From Salegentibacter sediminis (GTDB lineage: Bacteria > Bacteroidota > Bacteroidia > Flavobacteriales > Flavobacteriaceae), in NCBI RefSeq assembly GCF_002078605.1, contig NZ_MSJR01000001.1, forward strand, positions 248,001-312,000: a stretch of 64,000 nucleotides of DNA. The letters are read 5' to 3'. Positions 25,697 to 34,111 of the stretch are shown here, piece after piece. The position numbers and the translations under genes were made by a program. Position 1 is the first letter of the stretch; the number at the start of each line of letters is the position of its first letter. The notes under the pieces were generated by a model that worked only from the letters and a program-made list of their open reading frames with translations, was not told the DNA's origin and ran no database searches.

Positions 25697-25728
25697 AAAA
25701 AGCACTGCCGTTTTAGGTGGTGCTTTTT
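25697..25728. terminator. Bidirectional terminator between the sugar porter gene and tadA
   Basis: AAAAAGCACTGCC (25697-25709) pairs with GGTGGTGCTTTTT (25716-25728), with two G-U pairs. It separates convergent genes. Confidence 0.85.
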
Positions 25729-26176
25729 AATTTAGGTTTCTTCTTTCAATAAAGAATCGCTTTAATAATGCTGAAGCTTCTTTTTCGAGAACCCCTTGTT
25801 TTACCTGAGTTTTGGGATGAAGTTTCACCCCATTTTTACGGTAACCACGCTGTTGGTCTTCAGCCCCGAACACCAGTTTAGATATTTGACTCCAGTAGAG
25901 AGCTCCTGCGCACATCTGGCAGGGTTCCAAAGTGACATACATCGTACAATTAATTAAATATTTTCCGCCTAAAAAATTGGCTGCTGCGGTTATAGCCTGC
26001 ATTTCGGCATGAGCAGTTACATCGTTTAAGGTTTCGGTTAAATTGTGGCCGCGGGCGATTATTCTGTCGTTAATTACCACCACGACTCCTACAGGTATTT
26101 CTCCTTTATCATAAGCAATTTCAGCCTCTTCAAGGGCTTTTCGCATAAAGTATTCGTCGTCAAAGGGACTGAGCAT
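25727..26176 (-). CDS. tadA: tRNA-specific adenosine deaminase / nucleoside deaminase
   Basis: A 149-residue cytidine-deaminase-fold enzyme with the zinc signatures HAEMQAI (His and catalytic Glu) and PCQMCAGAL. The flanking NLTETLNDVTAHAEM and RGYRKNGVKLHP are usual for TadA, which converts A34 to inosine in tRNA-Arg(ACG). A guanine or other nucleoside deaminase of the same fold cannot be fully excluded. It lies divergent from dxs with 93 bases between the starts. Confidence 0.85.
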   Translation of the reverse strand: MLSPFDDEYFMRKALEEAEIAYDKGEIPVGVVVVINDRIIARGHNLTETLNDVTAHAEMQAITAAANFLGGKYLINCTMYVTLEPCQMCAGALYWSQISKLVFGAEDQQRGYRKNGVKLHPKTQVKQGVLEKEASALLKRFFIERRNLN

Positions 26177-26256
26177 TATTCCAGTATTTTTTCGAAAGAT
26201 AAAAATAATAGAGCGTTTGTATTTAAAATGCTTACCATAATTACAAATTCATAACT

Positions 26257-26264
26257 TAACTTTG
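26257..26264 (+). promoter_or_regulatory. Candidate -7 element of dxs
   Basis: TAACTTTG matches TAnnTTTG and sits 5 bases before the dxs ATG. No convincing TTTG was found about 19 bases upstream. The very short spacing would imply an almost leaderless transcript. Confidence 0.4.
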
Positions 26265-26269
26265 CGCGC

Positions 26270-28048
26270 ATGGCAACACCTTTATTAAATACAATAAACA
26301 GCCCAGAAGACCTGCGAAAACTGCCACAGGAAGACCTTTTTGGTTTGGCTGCAGAGCTTCGTAAATTTATTATAGACATTGTTGCCACCAAAGAAGGTCA
26401 TCTTGGTGCCAGCCTTGGGGTGGTGGAGCTTACTATTGTTCTGCATTATGTATTTAATACCCCGGAAGACCTCCTAGTATGGGATGTGGGGCACCAGGCC
26501 TACGGCCATAAGATTCTAACAGGACGCAGGGATCAGTTTCATACCAACCGACAATTAGGCGGAATTAGTGGATTTCCGAAGCGCTCAGAGAGTATTTTCG
26601 ATACTTTTGGTACGGGACATTCTTCTACCTCTATATCAGCCGCACTGGGAATGGCTATTGCTTCAAAACTTGAGGGAAATAAGGAAAAACAACATATCGC
26701 TGTGGTAGGCGATGCATCGATAGCCAGTGGAATGGCTTTCGAAGGACTCAATCACGCCGGGGTGACCGATGCTAATTTATTGGTTATCCTAAATGACAAT
26801 GCAATAGGGATTGACCCCAGTGTAGGAGCTTTAAAACAATACCTTACCCGGGCCAGGGTGGGCTATAAACCCAAACAGGATAATATATTTGAAGCGCTTA
26901 ACTTTCAGTATTTTGGACCGGTGGAAGGTCATGATATTTCTGGTTTAATAAAAATTCTCAGGAAACTTCAGAAGATAAAAGGACCTAAATTCCTGCATGT
27001 GGTTACCACCAAGGGAAAAGGTTTAAAAAAGGCTGAAGAAGACCAGGTGAAATATCATGCTCCGGGTAAATTTAGCCCTGAGACCGGGGAGCTTTTGCCT
27101 AAAGGAACAGAAAATTTACCCTTAAAATACCAGGATGTTTTTGGACTTAGCCTTGTGGAACTTGCTGAAAAAAATGAGAAAATTATAGGGATCACCCCGG
27201 CTATGCCCACGGGTAGCTCTCTTAAATTTATGATGCAGGCTTTCCCAGATCGGGCCTTTGATGTTGGGATTGCCGAACAACACGCGGTAACTCTTGCTGC
27301 CGGAATGGCTACGAGAGGGTTTCGGGTTTTCTGTGCGATCTATTCTACTTTTCTGCAAAGGGCTTATGATCAGGTTATCCACGATGTTGCCATACAGAAT
27401 CTCCCGGTTATATTTTGTCTTGATCGTGCAGGCCTTGTAGGTGAGGATGGAGCGACCCACCACGGAGTGTTTGATATCGCCTATCTGCGGGGGATTCCGA
27501 ATTTGATTATTGCTGCTCCATCCAATGAAATTGACCTTCGAAATCTGCTTTATACCGCCCAATTAAAACTAGATTCTCCCCTTGTAATTCGATATCCGCG
27601 GGGCAGGGGTCAATTGACAAACTGGAGGCAAGCTTTTGAAGAATTAGAGATTGGGAAAGCTAGCTGTCTAAAAGAAGGCAGAGAAGTTGCTGTGCTGAGT
27701 ATTGGGAATATGACCAAAAATTCTAAACTGGCTATAGAGGCTCTTAAGCCTGAGCATAAAGATAAGGTGGGGCATTTTGATATGCTTTTTGTAAAACCTT
27801 TGGATGAAGCATTACTTCATAGGGTTTTTCAGAAATACAAAAGTATTATTACCGTGGAAGACGGGGTTGTGAAAGGAGGTTTTGGAAGTGCGGTTTTGGA
27901 ATTCGCTGCGAAAAACAGTTATCATATGGAAATCAGGTGTTTAGGGATTCCTGATGAATTTATTGAGCATGGTAGGCTGGATGAATTACAAGAAAAGTGC
28001 GGAATAAACGTTGAAAATATACGTGAGGTGATTTTATCTCAACTCTGA
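26270..28048 (+). CDS. dxs: 1-deoxy-D-xylulose-5-phosphate synthase
   Basis: Condenses pyruvate and glyceraldehyde 3-phosphate in the first step of the MEP isoprenoid pathway, using thiamine diphosphate. The 592-residue enzyme shows VWDVGHQAYGHKILTGR (about 71-87), the ThDP-binding GDASIASGMAFEGLNHAG (about 148-165), the second-domain DVGIAEQHAVTLAAGMA (about 327-343) and the C-terminal transketolase domain. It is shorter than many proteobacterial enzymes (about 620-640), because of compact loops and not truncation. Confidence 0.95.
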   Translation: MATPLLNTINSPEDLRKLPQEDLFGLAAELRKFIIDIVATKEGHLGASLGVVELTIVLHYVFNTPEDLLVWDVGHQAYGHKILTGRRDQFHTNRQLGGISGFPKRSESIFDTFGTGHSSTSISAALGMAIASKLEGNKEKQHIAVVGDASIASGMAFEGLNHAGVTDANLLVILNDNAIGIDPSVGALKQYLTRARVGYKPKQDNIFEALNFQYFGPVEGHDISGLIKILRKLQKIKGPKFLHVVTTKGKGLKKAEEDQVKYHAPGKFSPETGELLPKGTENLPLKYQDVFGLSLVELAEKNEKIIGITPAMPTGSSLKFMMQAFPDRAFDVGIAEQHAVTLAAGMATRGFRVFCAIYSTFLQRAYDQVIHDVAIQNLPVIFCLDRAGLVGEDGATHHGVFDIAYLRGIPNLIIAAPSNEIDLRNLLYTAQLKLDSPLVIRYPRGRGQLTNWRQAFEELEIGKASCLKEGREVAVLSIGNMTKNSKLAIEALKPEHKDKVGHFDMLFVKPLDEALLHRVFQKYKSIITVEDGVVKGGFGSAVLEFAAKNSYHMEIRCLGIPDEFIEHGRLDELQEKCGINVENIREVILSQL

Positions 28049-28097
28049 ATTTTTTATTTTTGCGAATCCGAATAATCCGAAGAATCCAAATTATCCA

Positions 28098-29141
28098 ATG
28101 AAAATCCAAATCCTGAGTTTTTTGGCGTGCCTTTTTGCGCTAAATGCTTCTGCCCTGTCGTTATATCAAACAATTCCCGATACCATAAAACCATCTGATA
28201 CTATTAAAGTTGTAAAACCTGAACCGGTTCAGGATACACTTTCGGTGGTTTTGGATACCATAAGCTTGGAGCCTCCAATGGTTGTTTTCTGGACCGAAAA
28301 GAATGCAATAGGCCTAAACCTTAACGAAGTGGCTTTTATAAACTGGAACGCCGGGGGGAACAATTCCATATCTGCCCTTGTACACGGAAATTTTGAAAGA
28401 AACTATAAGAAAAAATTGCTTTCCTGGAAGAATCGTGTGTCCTTTAAATATGGATTAAACGCCCAGGAAGGACGGGAGGTGCGAAAGACCGATGATGAAT
28501 TTAGATTGAATTCTTCTTTTGGGTATCGTAAAGACTCGCTTTCCAATTGGTATTATTCGGCTAAATTCGATTTTAATACTCAAATTGCTAATGGGTATAA
28601 ATACCCCGAAACCGATAAACCGATCTCCAAATTTATGGCGCCGGGGTATCTCTTTTTAGGTGTTGGTAGTCAATATTCAAGTAAGGATGAATCTCTGGAT
28701 GTTTATATCTCCCCGCTTACCCAAAAATCTACTTTTGTCCTGGACCAGCGCCTCGCAAATGAAGGGATGTTTGGGGTGCAGGAAGCACAATATGATGATC
28801 TCGGGAATTTGGTTGAAGAAGGAGAAAACGTGAGAACAGAAATAGGGTTTTTGGTAACCAGTAATTTTACTAAAGAGATAATTACCAATGTGAAATTGGA
28901 AAACAGGATAAGTTTATATTCAGACTACCTCAATAAATTCGGAAATGTAGATGTGGACTGGGAGGTAAATGCCGACCTTAAGGTAAATGATTTCATAAGA
29001 GCAAATATTGGTACGAATCTGCGGTATGATGATGATGTAAAATATAAGGAAGATACCAACGGAGACGGCGAGCTGGAAACTTTTGGTCCCCGGGTGCAGT
29101 TCAAACAGTTACTAGGTATTGGCCTAATCTATGAATTCTAA
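28098..29141 (+). CDS. DUF3078 family outer-membrane-associated protein
   Basis: A 347-residue secreted protein. A signal peptide (about 1-22) and a short Pro/Thr-rich linker (IPDTIKPSDTIKVVKPEP) precede a beta-rich domain. WTEKNAIGLNLNEVAFINWNAGGNNSISALVHG (about 65-97) is the hallmark of DUF3078. The remaining alternating pattern and the aromatic C-terminal residue (IYEF) suggest an outer-membrane barrel. Function unknown. It follows dxs by 50 bases, a gap containing a TATTTTTG -7 element (28055-28062) and short AATCCGAA-type repeats, so it may have its own promoter. Confidence 0.85.
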   Translation: MKIQILSFLACLFALNASALSLYQTIPDTIKPSDTIKVVKPEPVQDTLSVVLDTISLEPPMVVFWTEKNAIGLNLNEVAFINWNAGGNNSISALVHGNFERNYKKKLLSWKNRVSFKYGLNAQEGREVRKTDDEFRLNSSFGYRKDSLSNWYYSAKFDFNTQIANGYKYPETDKPISKFMAPGYLFLGVGSQYSSKDESLDVYISPLTQKSTFVLDQRLANEGMFGVQEAQYDDLGNLVEEGENVRTEIGFLVTSNFTKEIITNVKLENRISLYSDYLNKFGNVDVDWEVNADLKVNDFIRANIGTNLRYDDDVKYKEDTNGDGELETFGPRVQFKQLLGIGLIYEF

Positions 29142-29143
29142 GC

Positions 29144-30493
29144 CTACAGGCTTAATCCCTTATACCTTTCAAAGGAGGCCACGGTTAATCCGTCGGTTAG
29201 TGATGCGGTATAAGAACATATTTCCATAAGTATTTTATATACCGAGGTTTCCTCCTGCAAGTGCTGAAGCTTAGGCACCGATTTTAGTACAAGTTTGTTG
29301 AAGTTCGAACTCTCCTCTTCCTGAGTCGGTAAAAGAGCTTTTGTATAAGTATCCAGAAGATATGAAAGCATCTTATAGCCGGCAATTTCTTTGTTGATCA
29401 CTTCTTCGCTCTGGTATATGCGCTCAATGCTTATTTTTATAATGTCTTTGATCTGTGCTTCATAACCGCTTTTGTCAAATAAGGCCTGGTGGAAGTTTCC
29501 TGCCAGAATAGCTTCTTCGTTTTGTAAAAAGGTCTCCACGGCTTCAGATATAAGAGTGTTTATTGCCAGTGCCCGTAGATAGGCAAGCCTGTCTGAAGTA
29601 TTTTGGAGTGTATTGTATTTCTGAGTGTTGATATTGTTTTTAACTAGTTTTATAAGGTATTCCAGGGCATAATCTTCATCTATGAGTCCTAAATTAATAC
29701 CGTCTTCAAAATCTATAATGGTATAACAAATATCATCGGCTGCCTCAACCAGAAATGCCAGGGGATGCCTCGCATAACCCAAATTTCCATCTTTCCCTGT
29801 TTGAATTAGTCCTAATTCCTGGGCCAACTCCTGAAAGCTGTCGCGCTGCAACTGGAAAAAACCGAATTTCTTATCGGCGATATTAGAGGTGGGTTTATGC
29901 GGAAGGGACTCTTTAGGATATTTGGTAAAAGCCCCAAGAGTGGCGTAAGAAAGTCGGAGCCCACCGGGGATTCCCGGTCTTGTTTCGGTTAGAATTTTAA
30001 AACCATTAGCATTTCCTTCAAATTTTACCAGGTCGCGATATTCTTTTTCTGTAAGTTGTTCTTTGAAGCGTTTGCCTTTATCATGACTAAAATATTCGCC
30101 AATCGCCTTTTCTCCTGAATGCCCAAAAGGCGGGTTTCCAATGTCATGAGCCAAAGCCGCCGCTGCCACGATAGCACCAAAATCATTCATTTTGTAACCA
30201 TGAATTGTTTCCAGATGCGGGTGTTTCTCAAGGATCTTCTGTCCTGCCAGACGTCCCAGGGAGCGACCTACCACAGAAACTTCTAGGCTATGAGTAAGGC
30301 GGGTATGAACAAAATCGGTTTTAGAAAGAGGGATAACCTGGGTTTTATCCTGTAAACTCCTAAATGCAGAAGAGAAGATTATGCGATCATAATCTACTTC
30401 AAAGCCAAGGCGGGTTTCATTTTGTTCTTTTCTAAGGCGTTTATTGGTGTCTCCAAAGCGTTTTAAGGAGAGAAGATGTTCCCAGTTCATCAT
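29144..30493 (-). CDS. dgt: Deoxyguanosinetriphosphate triphosphohydrolase (dGTPase)
   Basis: A 449-residue HD-domain enzyme that splits dGTP to deoxyguanosine and triphosphate. Metal ligands are visible at His68 (RLTHSLEV), His116-Asp117 (LAHDIGNPPFGH) and a later Asp in the DDICYTIIDFED segment. The length fits the long Dgt type. Such enzymes trim dNTP pools and can limit phage growth. Upstream on the same strand, after a terminator, lies the degenerate NrdB homologue, so two proteins linked to dNTP balance are neighbours. A second ATG one codon later is an equally good start. Confidence 0.92.
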   Translation of the reverse strand: MMNWEHLLSLKRFGDTNKRLRKEQNETRLGFEVDYDRIIFSSAFRSLQDKTQVIPLSKTDFVHTRLTHSLEVSVVGRSLGRLAGQKILEKHPHLETIHGYKMNDFGAIVAAAALAHDIGNPPFGHSGEKAIGEYFSHDKGKRFKEQLTEKEYRDLVKFEGNANGFKILTETRPGIPGGLRLSYATLGAFTKYPKESLPHKPTSNIADKKFGFFQLQRDSFQELAQELGLIQTGKDGNLGYARHPLAFLVEAADDICYTIIDFEDGINLGLIDEDYALEYLIKLVKNNINTQKYNTLQNTSDRLAYLRALAINTLISEAVETFLQNEEAILAGNFHQALFDKSGYEAQIKDIIKISIERIYQSEEVINKEIAGYKMLSYLLDTYTKALLPTQEEESSNFNKLVLKSVPKLQHLQEETSVYKILMEICSYTASLTDGLTVASFERYKGLSL

Positions 30494-30660
30494 TTGTGTT
30501 GGTGTTTGAGCTCAGTAGGTTGCGCAGTCTGGTCAAAAATAATAATTCCAAAGACTTCCGGGGCTGGAATTAAGGCTTATTTTCGTTTGTTTTTAAAGGG
30601 AATTGAATTTTAGGAGAATCTTGATTAAAATTAAAACCGGGGGGTGTTTTAATAATAGCT

Positions 30661-30694
30661 CAAAAAACGCCACGTTGGGGGTCGTAGCGTTTTT
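30661..30694 (-). terminator. Terminator after the NrdB-like gene
   Basis: AAAAACGC (30663-30670) pairs with GCGTTTTT (30687-30694). On the minus strand it ends in a run of T residues and lies just after the NrdB-like stop codon, so dgt is probably transcribed separately. Confidence 0.8.
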
Positions 30695-30700
30695 GAGGCA

Positions 30701-31648
30701 TTACAAATCAGTTTTAAAACTGATTTTATCAGAATCTTTATCTATTTTCTTTCCTGCCTGTTGAAATTTGCCTACACGTTGTTCGGCCAGGCTCGGTCGT
30801 CTGTCTGCTTGATCAGATGTTTCTTCTGTATTCTTTTTACAACCAAATTTTTCAAAAAGATTATCGCTAAGCAATTTTAGGTACTGCTCCATATGTTCCA
30901 CGGGCATTCCTATTAGATTAACCGGTAAACTTTGTAAGAGAAAATCTCCTATTAAATTTTCTGTCTCCAGGATGATTTCTCTTATTTTTTCAGGAGAGAT
31001 ATCTTTTTTGATCTTTTCTGAATAGAGGTGTATGGCCAGGTCACGGTGATAGATTTTATCCCGTGAAATGAGTTCACAATAATAGTTGAATCCCGATAGG
31101 TCTTTACGTTTTTTAATCCATAAAAGGGAAGAAAGTGCTGCCGGAAAGAAAATTGCATTCAAGGCAGCAGAAGCAACCAGGGCTTCGGCCAGGGAACCTG
31201 AACCTGTCCAGTTTTTGATGCGATTTTCAACAATTTTTAACTGCGGATTAATTTCAGAAAAAAGCCTTTCTTCGGTCTTTGGTCTTTTCAAAAAAGCTCG
31301 GGTGAGCATGGAAAAACTTTCGACGTAAACATTTTCTGAAACTGCCTGAAAATCAAAACAGAAGTTCGCTTCGGGGGTATCCCCCTTAAGTTTTCGGGTT
31401 ATATTCCGGGAGGCAAGGTTTTGAGAACCGGCAAGGAAGGCCATTAAGTTCCTCAGGAAATGAACCTCGTTGGTGTTTAACTTTTGTACTTTAATTTCCA
31501 GTTTATGGTCGGAAATATCGGTGTGTGGTGTCCAGAAACGGGACGCCATTTTTTTATACCAATCCCAAATATCGTGGTGTTTAACAGGGAAAATGATGAA
31601 ACGATTTTTATCGTCTTTCAGCGTGGTTTCCTGCAGGGATTTTGACAT
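30701..31648 (-). CDS. Degenerate ribonucleotide reductase small-subunit (NrdB) paralogue
   Basis: A 315-residue protein that aligns with class I R2 over its length: NRFIIFPVKHHDIWDWYKK (14-32), FWTPHTDIS (38-46), LISRD (193-197) and LPVNLIGM (241-248). Key residues differ. The first Asp (Asp44), one Glu (Glu105) and the last His (His201) remain. The ENIHS..Y motif reads ENVYVESF, so an iron-ligand His is Tyr108 and the radical Tyr is Phe112; the EGIFF Glu is Asn164; the SRDEGLH Glu is Lys198. Redox catalysis looks impossible. The C-terminus ends DKISFKTDL, reminiscent of the R1-binding tail. A regulatory or decoy role is inferred. No nrdA is adjacent. Confidence 0.82.
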   Translation of the reverse strand: MSKSLQETTLKDDKNRFIIFPVKHHDIWDWYKKMASRFWTPHTDISDHKLEIKVQKLNTNEVHFLRNLMAFLAGSQNLASRNITRKLKGDTPEANFCFDFQAVSENVYVESFSMLTRAFLKRPKTEERLFSEINPQLKIVENRIKNWTGSGSLAEALVASAALNAIFFPAALSSLLWIKKRKDLSGFNYYCELISRDKIYHRDLAIHLYSEKIKKDISPEKIREIILETENLIGDFLLQSLPVNLIGMPVEHMEQYLKLLSDNLFEKFGCKKNTEETSDQADRRPSLAEQRVGKFQQAGKKIDKDSDKISFKTDL

Positions 31649-31733
31649 ATTTTTTGGTGCGAACCTTTTTGGTTTCCAGGCTCACGACAAATATGATGAA
31701 ATGTTTTGAAAATCAGCTAAATAAAGTTTAAAC

Positions 31734-31755
31734 GTTTTCAACAAAGTTTTCAACA
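31734..31755 (-). promoter_or_regulatory. Tandem TGTTGAAAAC repeats upstream of the NrdB-like gene
   Basis: TGTTGAAAAC occurs twice on the minus strand at 31746-31755 and 31734-31743, phased by 12 bases, about 90-105 bases upstream of the NrdB-like ATG. A related TGTTGATAA lies at 31822-31830 on the plus strand. The motifs resemble DnaA boxes (TGTGGATAA) with one or two differences. Function unproven. Confidence 0.4.
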
Positions 31756-31903
31756 CGCTGGCTTGATAAACAGTCTGAAATCTCCCTTATAGCAGTTGTT
31801 TCTCTCGAATTACCCCATAAATGTTGATAAATAAAGAATGAAACAAGTGTTAAAACTGATCAATAGGCAGGTGAACAGGATTAATTTTGAAAATTTTATT
31901 TTA

Positions 31904-32257
31904 CTAAATATTAGCGAACCACTTTTCAAACTGGTGCCCAAGTATGGGAACCGGTTTTGTTTTGTAATTAACTGCATTAATTAGCCCCATAATCCATAAA
32001 TACAGCAGGAATATGGAACCCAGAAAACTTAATATCCAACCTAAAATAGGGATCATTCCTATAATGAAAAGGCCCAGGCTAATTAATACCAGGCCCAGGG
32101 ATTGTTTAATATGAAACGTGGCAAATTCATCTCTTTTATCATTATTCAAAATAAAAGCTATCACCAGTCCGATTATTGTTAAATAAGCAATTATGGCTAT
32201 TGTTTTCGGATCAAAAGTGCCTTTAGTTTCGTTGGTATGTGCGTTTGTGTTTTCCAT
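31904..32257 (-). CDS. DUF4870 (Tic20-like) membrane protein
   Basis: A 117-residue protein from the ATG at 32257, chosen to avoid overlap with the upstream gene; a start at 32284 is possible. A polar N-terminus (MENTNAHTNETKG) is followed by three hydrophobic segments (about 20-38, 54-85, 80-98) and the conserved FHIKQSLGLVLISLG, typical of DUF4870. Function unknown. It lies 13 bases after the DUF4412-like gene on the same strand and is probably cotranscribed. Confidence 0.82.
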   Translation of the reverse strand: MENTNAHTNETKGTFDPKTIAIIAYLTIIGLVIAFILNNDKRDEFATFHIKQSLGLVLISLGLFIIGMIPILGWILSFLGSIFLLYLWIMGLINAVNYKTKPVPILGHQFEKWFANI

Positions 32258-32270
32258 GGTTTCCGGTTTT

Positions 32271-33095
32271 TTATTTGGCTGCACCTAAGGCTGCATAGTT
32301 TTCTTTAGTTATAGTAAAAGATTTTTGCTCCAACCCGGTACAACGCATATTCACATTCCGGTCGGGGTTTTTCTTGTCTAGCATTTGCATTTCCATCATT
32401 AAAGCATCGCCGTCTTCCAGCCAGTTAGCATTCCAGCCTTTTGGGATATTGCTATTTTTATCACTGTACATATTGGCAAAACTAATAGGTGCTTCTTGTG
32501 TGAGGTAGAAGGTGAATTTGTGTTCTTCGGTTTCGGTTTCATAGCCCTGGCATTCATAGCCCAGGATGTTTTTTGTTCCTATTTTCTTTAATTCTGAATT
32601 TTCATAGGGATTGGTATCGTCTTCGGGATTGGTAAGATCTTCTATTTTGCTGGCGGTTATAAAATTATTGTCGCCCGATGAGAAATACATAATACTGAGT
32701 TTCCTGTCCATATCCAGTACCATAAACATGCCTTCGGCTTGAGGCATACGCATCCCAAAATAAGGGGCGTTTTCTTCTAAAAGATAGGTCATGTCTACCT
32801 TCCCATCTTTAGTTTCCATATTTAACTGATACTCCCAGTTAAAATTATAAGCGTTTGGAACTTCGCTAATATCAACGCGATTGGCACCCATGGGGATCGG
32901 ACTATTTTTTAAGTCGGTCTCCCACATTTTATTGAGGGACTTATTGGCTTCATGCGCCGCCTTGTCTGAAATATTTTCTGTTACCGCATGTTCAACCTTT
33001 TTCTCAACTTTTTCCTTTAATTTTTTTAAGAACTGGGCCTCCATAGTGGAGATACAAAAGAGAAGTGAGAACCCCAGGAAGATTAATTTTTTCAT
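32271..33095 (-). CDS. Secreted DUF4412-like protein
   Basis: About 274 residues from the ATG at 33095, which opens a clean signal peptide (MKKLIFLGFSLLFCISTMEA). The start at 33155 would add 20 unlikely residues. The mature protein has a basic helical segment (FLKKLKEKVEKKVEHAV) and a beta-rich region with KKIGTKNILGYECQGYETE and TEEHKFTFYLTQEAP, the DUF4412 pattern. Members are envelope proteins of unknown role. Followed by the DUF4870 gene, probably in one transcript. Confidence 0.8.
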   Translation of the reverse strand: MKKLIFLGFSLLFCISTMEAQFLKKLKEKVEKKVEHAVTENISDKAAHEANKSLNKMWETDLKNSPIPMGANRVDISEVPNAYNFNWEYQLNMETKDGKVDMTYLLEENAPYFGMRMPQAEGMFMVLDMDRKLSIMYFSSGDNNFITASKIEDLTNPEDDTNPYENSELKKIGTKNILGYECQGYETETEEHKFTFYLTQEAPISFANMYSDKNSNIPKGWNANWLEDGDALMMEMQMLDKKNPDRNVNMRCTGLEQKSFTITKENYAALGAAK

Positions 33096-33293
33096 GATTT
33101 TAAATTTTAGATTATAAAATAAATTGTTGGCCTTTAAGATTAAGGGTAGGGGCAAAATCTAAAATAGGTAGGGCTATGTAAGTACCGAAGTAGGGATAGA
33201 TTCGGTTTGTATTGGGGCGAAAAATCGAAAGTTGAAGATAAGAAAATATTTCAGAACAAGAAAATAAGATGCTGAAAAACAGGGCTTTAAGGC

Positions 33294-33869
33294 TTATTTT
33301 TCCTTTTGGATTTGTTGTGCGGTTTCTTCGAGCTCCTCGTACCAGTCTTCCCCAAATTTCCTGATTAATGCATCTTTAGTGAATTTATAAATGGGCACCT
33401 GGAGCTCTTTACCCAAACTGCAAGCATCATCACAAATATGCCAGTGGTGATAATTTACAGCAGAAAACCGGGAATATTCCTGTACTCTTACCGGATAAAG
33501 GTGGCAGGAAACGGGTTTTTTAAAATCGATAAGACCCTCGTTATGGGCTTTCTCTATGCCACAAAGGGCGGTGCCTTTATAGTCGAAAGTGACATAAGCA
33601 CAATCGGCGCCTTCGATAAGCGGGGTTTCGAGTTCGCCGTCCTCTGTGGTAATATAGGTTCCCTGGGTTTCGATGGCTTCTACGCCTTCTGGTCTAAGAA
33701 AAGGCTTAACTTTTGGATAAATCTTTTCCATAATTTCACGTTCCTCTGGTTCTACCGGGGCACCGGCATCTCCGTCTACACAACAGGCCCCTTTGCAGGC
33801 CGAAAGATTACAAACAAAATCTTTGTTGATAATCTCTTCTGAAACTATGGTGTTCTTTATCTGAAACAT
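33294..33869 (-). CDS. DUF3109 family cysteine-rich protein
   Basis: A 191-residue cytosolic protein. CNLSACKGACC (20-30) together with later Cys residues in CAYVTFDYKGTALC, SCHLYP and HICDDACSLG forms the YkgJ/DUF3109-type cluster thought to bind zinc or an iron-sulfur centre. All cysteines of the family pattern appear present. The role is not known. It is monocistronic, between the DUF4412-like gene and the divergent marC. Confidence 0.85.
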   Translation of the reverse strand: MFQIKNTIVSEEIINKDFVCNLSACKGACCVDGDAGAPVEPEEREIMEKIYPKVKPFLRPEGVEAIETQGTYITTEDGELETPLIEGADCAYVTFDYKGTALCGIEKAHNEGLIDFKKPVSCHLYPVRVQEYSRFSAVNYHHWHICDDACSLGKELQVPIYKFTKDALIRKFGEDWYEELEETAQQIQKEK

Positions 33870-34056
33870 GCGGCAAAGATAATTGATGAAATTAGTTTCT
33901 GAAAAAATCTATGAAAAAATAAATGTATTAATCTATTAAGGAAAAGCGTAGGCTGCCATCTGCCTGTCTCGCGGAACTAAAAAAGATGATAAATTCTATT
34001 TAAAATCGGATGGAAATTACAAGGGAAAACTTTATAAAGAATTAATAAACAAAACC

Positions 34057-34086
34057 TTGGCAGCTTGTTTTTTAAAATTACTTTTG
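34057..34086 (+). promoter_or_regulatory. Promoter of the marC operon
   Basis: TTG (34057-34059), a 19-base spacer and TACTTTTG (34079-34086) match the consensus; the marC ATG follows 25 bases downstream. Confidence 0.7.
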
Positions 34087-34111
34087 CACAAAATTTTTCA
34101 AATCCGGAGTT

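Noticed and set aside
27122-27562. 146-codon minus-strand frame inside dxs
   Set aside because: dxs is unmistakable on the plus strand; composition of the other frame is that of an antisense shadow.
28066-28097. Short AATCCGAA-like repeats before the DUF3078 gene as a regulatory array
   Set aside because: Only two or three imperfect copies over 30 bases; more likely chance in AT-rich DNA.
30701-31648. Authentic class I or class Ie NrdB
   Set aside because: The radical Tyr is Phe and three further ligands are changed; class Ie keeps the Tyr, so normal or DOPA-based catalysis is not supported.
31734-31830. Chromosomal origin of replication
   Set aside because: Motifs are only DnaA-box-like, few in number and lack an AT-rich unwinding region, dnaA or gidA nearby.
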